Assembly (NCBI GenBank): GCA_007131535.1
Contig: SLQI01000405.1
Coordinates: forward strand, 1 to 13,714
Source: Balneolales bacterium
Lineage (GTDB): Bacteria; Bacteroidota; Rhodothermia; Balneolales; Natronogracilivirgulaceae
Direction: 5' to 3'
Length of the DNA: 13,714 nucleotides
Shown: in pieces, positions 13,202 to 13,714 of the stretch
Layout of the letters: each line of letters opens with the position of its first letter
How positions within the stretch are numbered: the stretch's first letter is position 1
Program-made: the position numbers and the translations under genes
The notes under the pieces: model-generated
What the model saw: the letters and a program-made list of their open reading frames with translations, nothing else
The model's database searches: none
What the model was told of the DNA's origin: nothing

Positions 13202-13714
13202 CTATAATTGCATCAACAGCAAAAGAAAGGGTAAATAGTCCTTGAGTTGATTACGCAGCAGTTTCAAAGCCCTCGACATCTGTGTCTCAACAGTTTTTAA
13301 TGAAACACCCATGATATTGGCAATTTCCGAGTATGAGAATTCTTCTTGTCGATGTAAAATGTAAGTATCACGACATTTGGGAGGTAGGTTAGCAATCGCT
13401 TCTTGAGCAGCTTCCTGGAAATATTTCGTCTGAAGTGATTGTTCCGGCGAGTCATGACTTTGTGAATAGTAAGTATTTTGAATGTGAGAGCTGTTTTTCT
13501 CTCTAACTTGCCGGTGCCTTATATAATCGAGTGCTTTATTATGGGTTGTGGTGAATAACCAGGCTTTTACATTGTTAGGTTTCCAGTCACATCTTTTTTC
13601 CCAGATCATGGCAAAGACTTCTTGTACAATTTCTTCAGCTAAGTATTCGCTGTCAGTGAATTTTATGGCATAGTTACATAAGGATTCATAGAAATTAAAG
13701 AAAAGCTTTTTAAA
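13202..13714 (-). CDS. ECF RNA polymerase sigma-70 factor (Bacteroides-expansion type), 5'-truncated by window edge
   Basis: The frame is open from the right edge. The 35 codons before the internal ATG at 13609 are clearly sigma region 2 (F-x-x-F-Y-E-S-L-C-N-Y-A, then A-E-E-I-V-Q-E-V-F), so 13609 is not the start. The visible part is 170 aa. Region 2 continues with W-E-K-R and region 2.4 A-W-L-F-T-T-T-H-N-K-A-L-D-Y-I-R. After a variable linker comes region 4, with the helix-turn-helix F-S-Y-S-E-I-A-N-I-M-G-V-S-L-K-T-V-E-T-Q-M-S-R-A. The protein ends in a hydrophobic Leu-rich tail, often seen in sigma factors that control SusC/FecR-type loci. No anti-sigma (FecR) gene follows. The next gene on the strand is the metal ATPase, so any partner would have to be outside the window. 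Its regulon cannot be inferred. Confidence 0.88.
   Translation of the reverse strand, partial: FKKLFFNFYESLCNYAIKFTDSEYLAEEIVQEVFAMIWEKRCDWKPNNVKAWLFTTTHNKALDYIRHRQVREKNSSHIQNTYYSQSHDSPEQSLQTKYFQEAAQEAIANLPPKCRDTYILHRQEEFSYSEIANIMGVSLKTVETQMSRALKLLRNQLKDYLPFLLLLMQL

Noticed and set aside
13202..13609. Sigma factor as a complete 135-aa gene starting at ATG 13609
   Set aside because: The frame continues upstream to the window edge and encodes the conserved sigma region 2, so the ATG is internal.

Overview
The window looks like chromosomal DNA from a Bacteroidota-type bacterium, and I lean towards a marine lineage such as the Balneolaceae (inference). The reasons are an ECF sigma factor of the Bacteroides-expansion kind, a 6-bladed beta-propeller lipoprotein-like gene, TAnnTTTG-type promoter boxes (an exact TATATTTG before both the tRNA and the pullulanase gene), few Shine-Dalgarno sequences, and many dispersed palindromic repeats.

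Left end (1-1860, minus strand, AT-rich). A small gene cassette encodes two paralogous secreted peptides of 76 and 77 aa with six matching cysteines, then a strong terminator-like hairpin, a 6-bladed beta-propeller protein, and the start of a MauE/DoxX-type membrane protein cut by the window edge. Six-cysteine secreted peptides beside a MauE-like protein suggest an envelope thiol/disulfide or modified-peptide system. This is the best candidate here for something undescribed.

Centre-left (1950-4965, minus strand). One large lipoprotein pullulanase (GH13) has a dispersed hairpin behind it and a Bacteroidota-like promoter in front of it.

Centre (5292-9975, plus strand). Five tightly spaced genes run as a probable operon: an alpha/beta-hydrolase that appears to have lost its nucleophile and catalytic His, biotin carboxylase (accC), MurNAc-6-P etherase (murQ), a PlsC-type acyltransferase, and a TonB-like protein with an acidic spacer. 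They touch lipid synthesis, peptidoglycan recycling and envelope energetics. A T7 run at the start of the TonB-like gene makes its start uncertain.

Centre-right (9976-11112). A CGCAAAGG-type palindromic repeat is followed by tRNA-Ser(GGA) with its promoter and terminator, the second copy of a non-coding interspersed element (first copy at 5013-5161), and a secreted protein of unknown function.

Right end (11135-13714, minus strand). A Zn/Cd/Pb-type P1B ATPase with a minimal CCxxC N-terminus is preceded by an inverted repeat overlapping its likely promoter. Upstream of it is an ECF sigma factor whose 5' end lies beyond the window.
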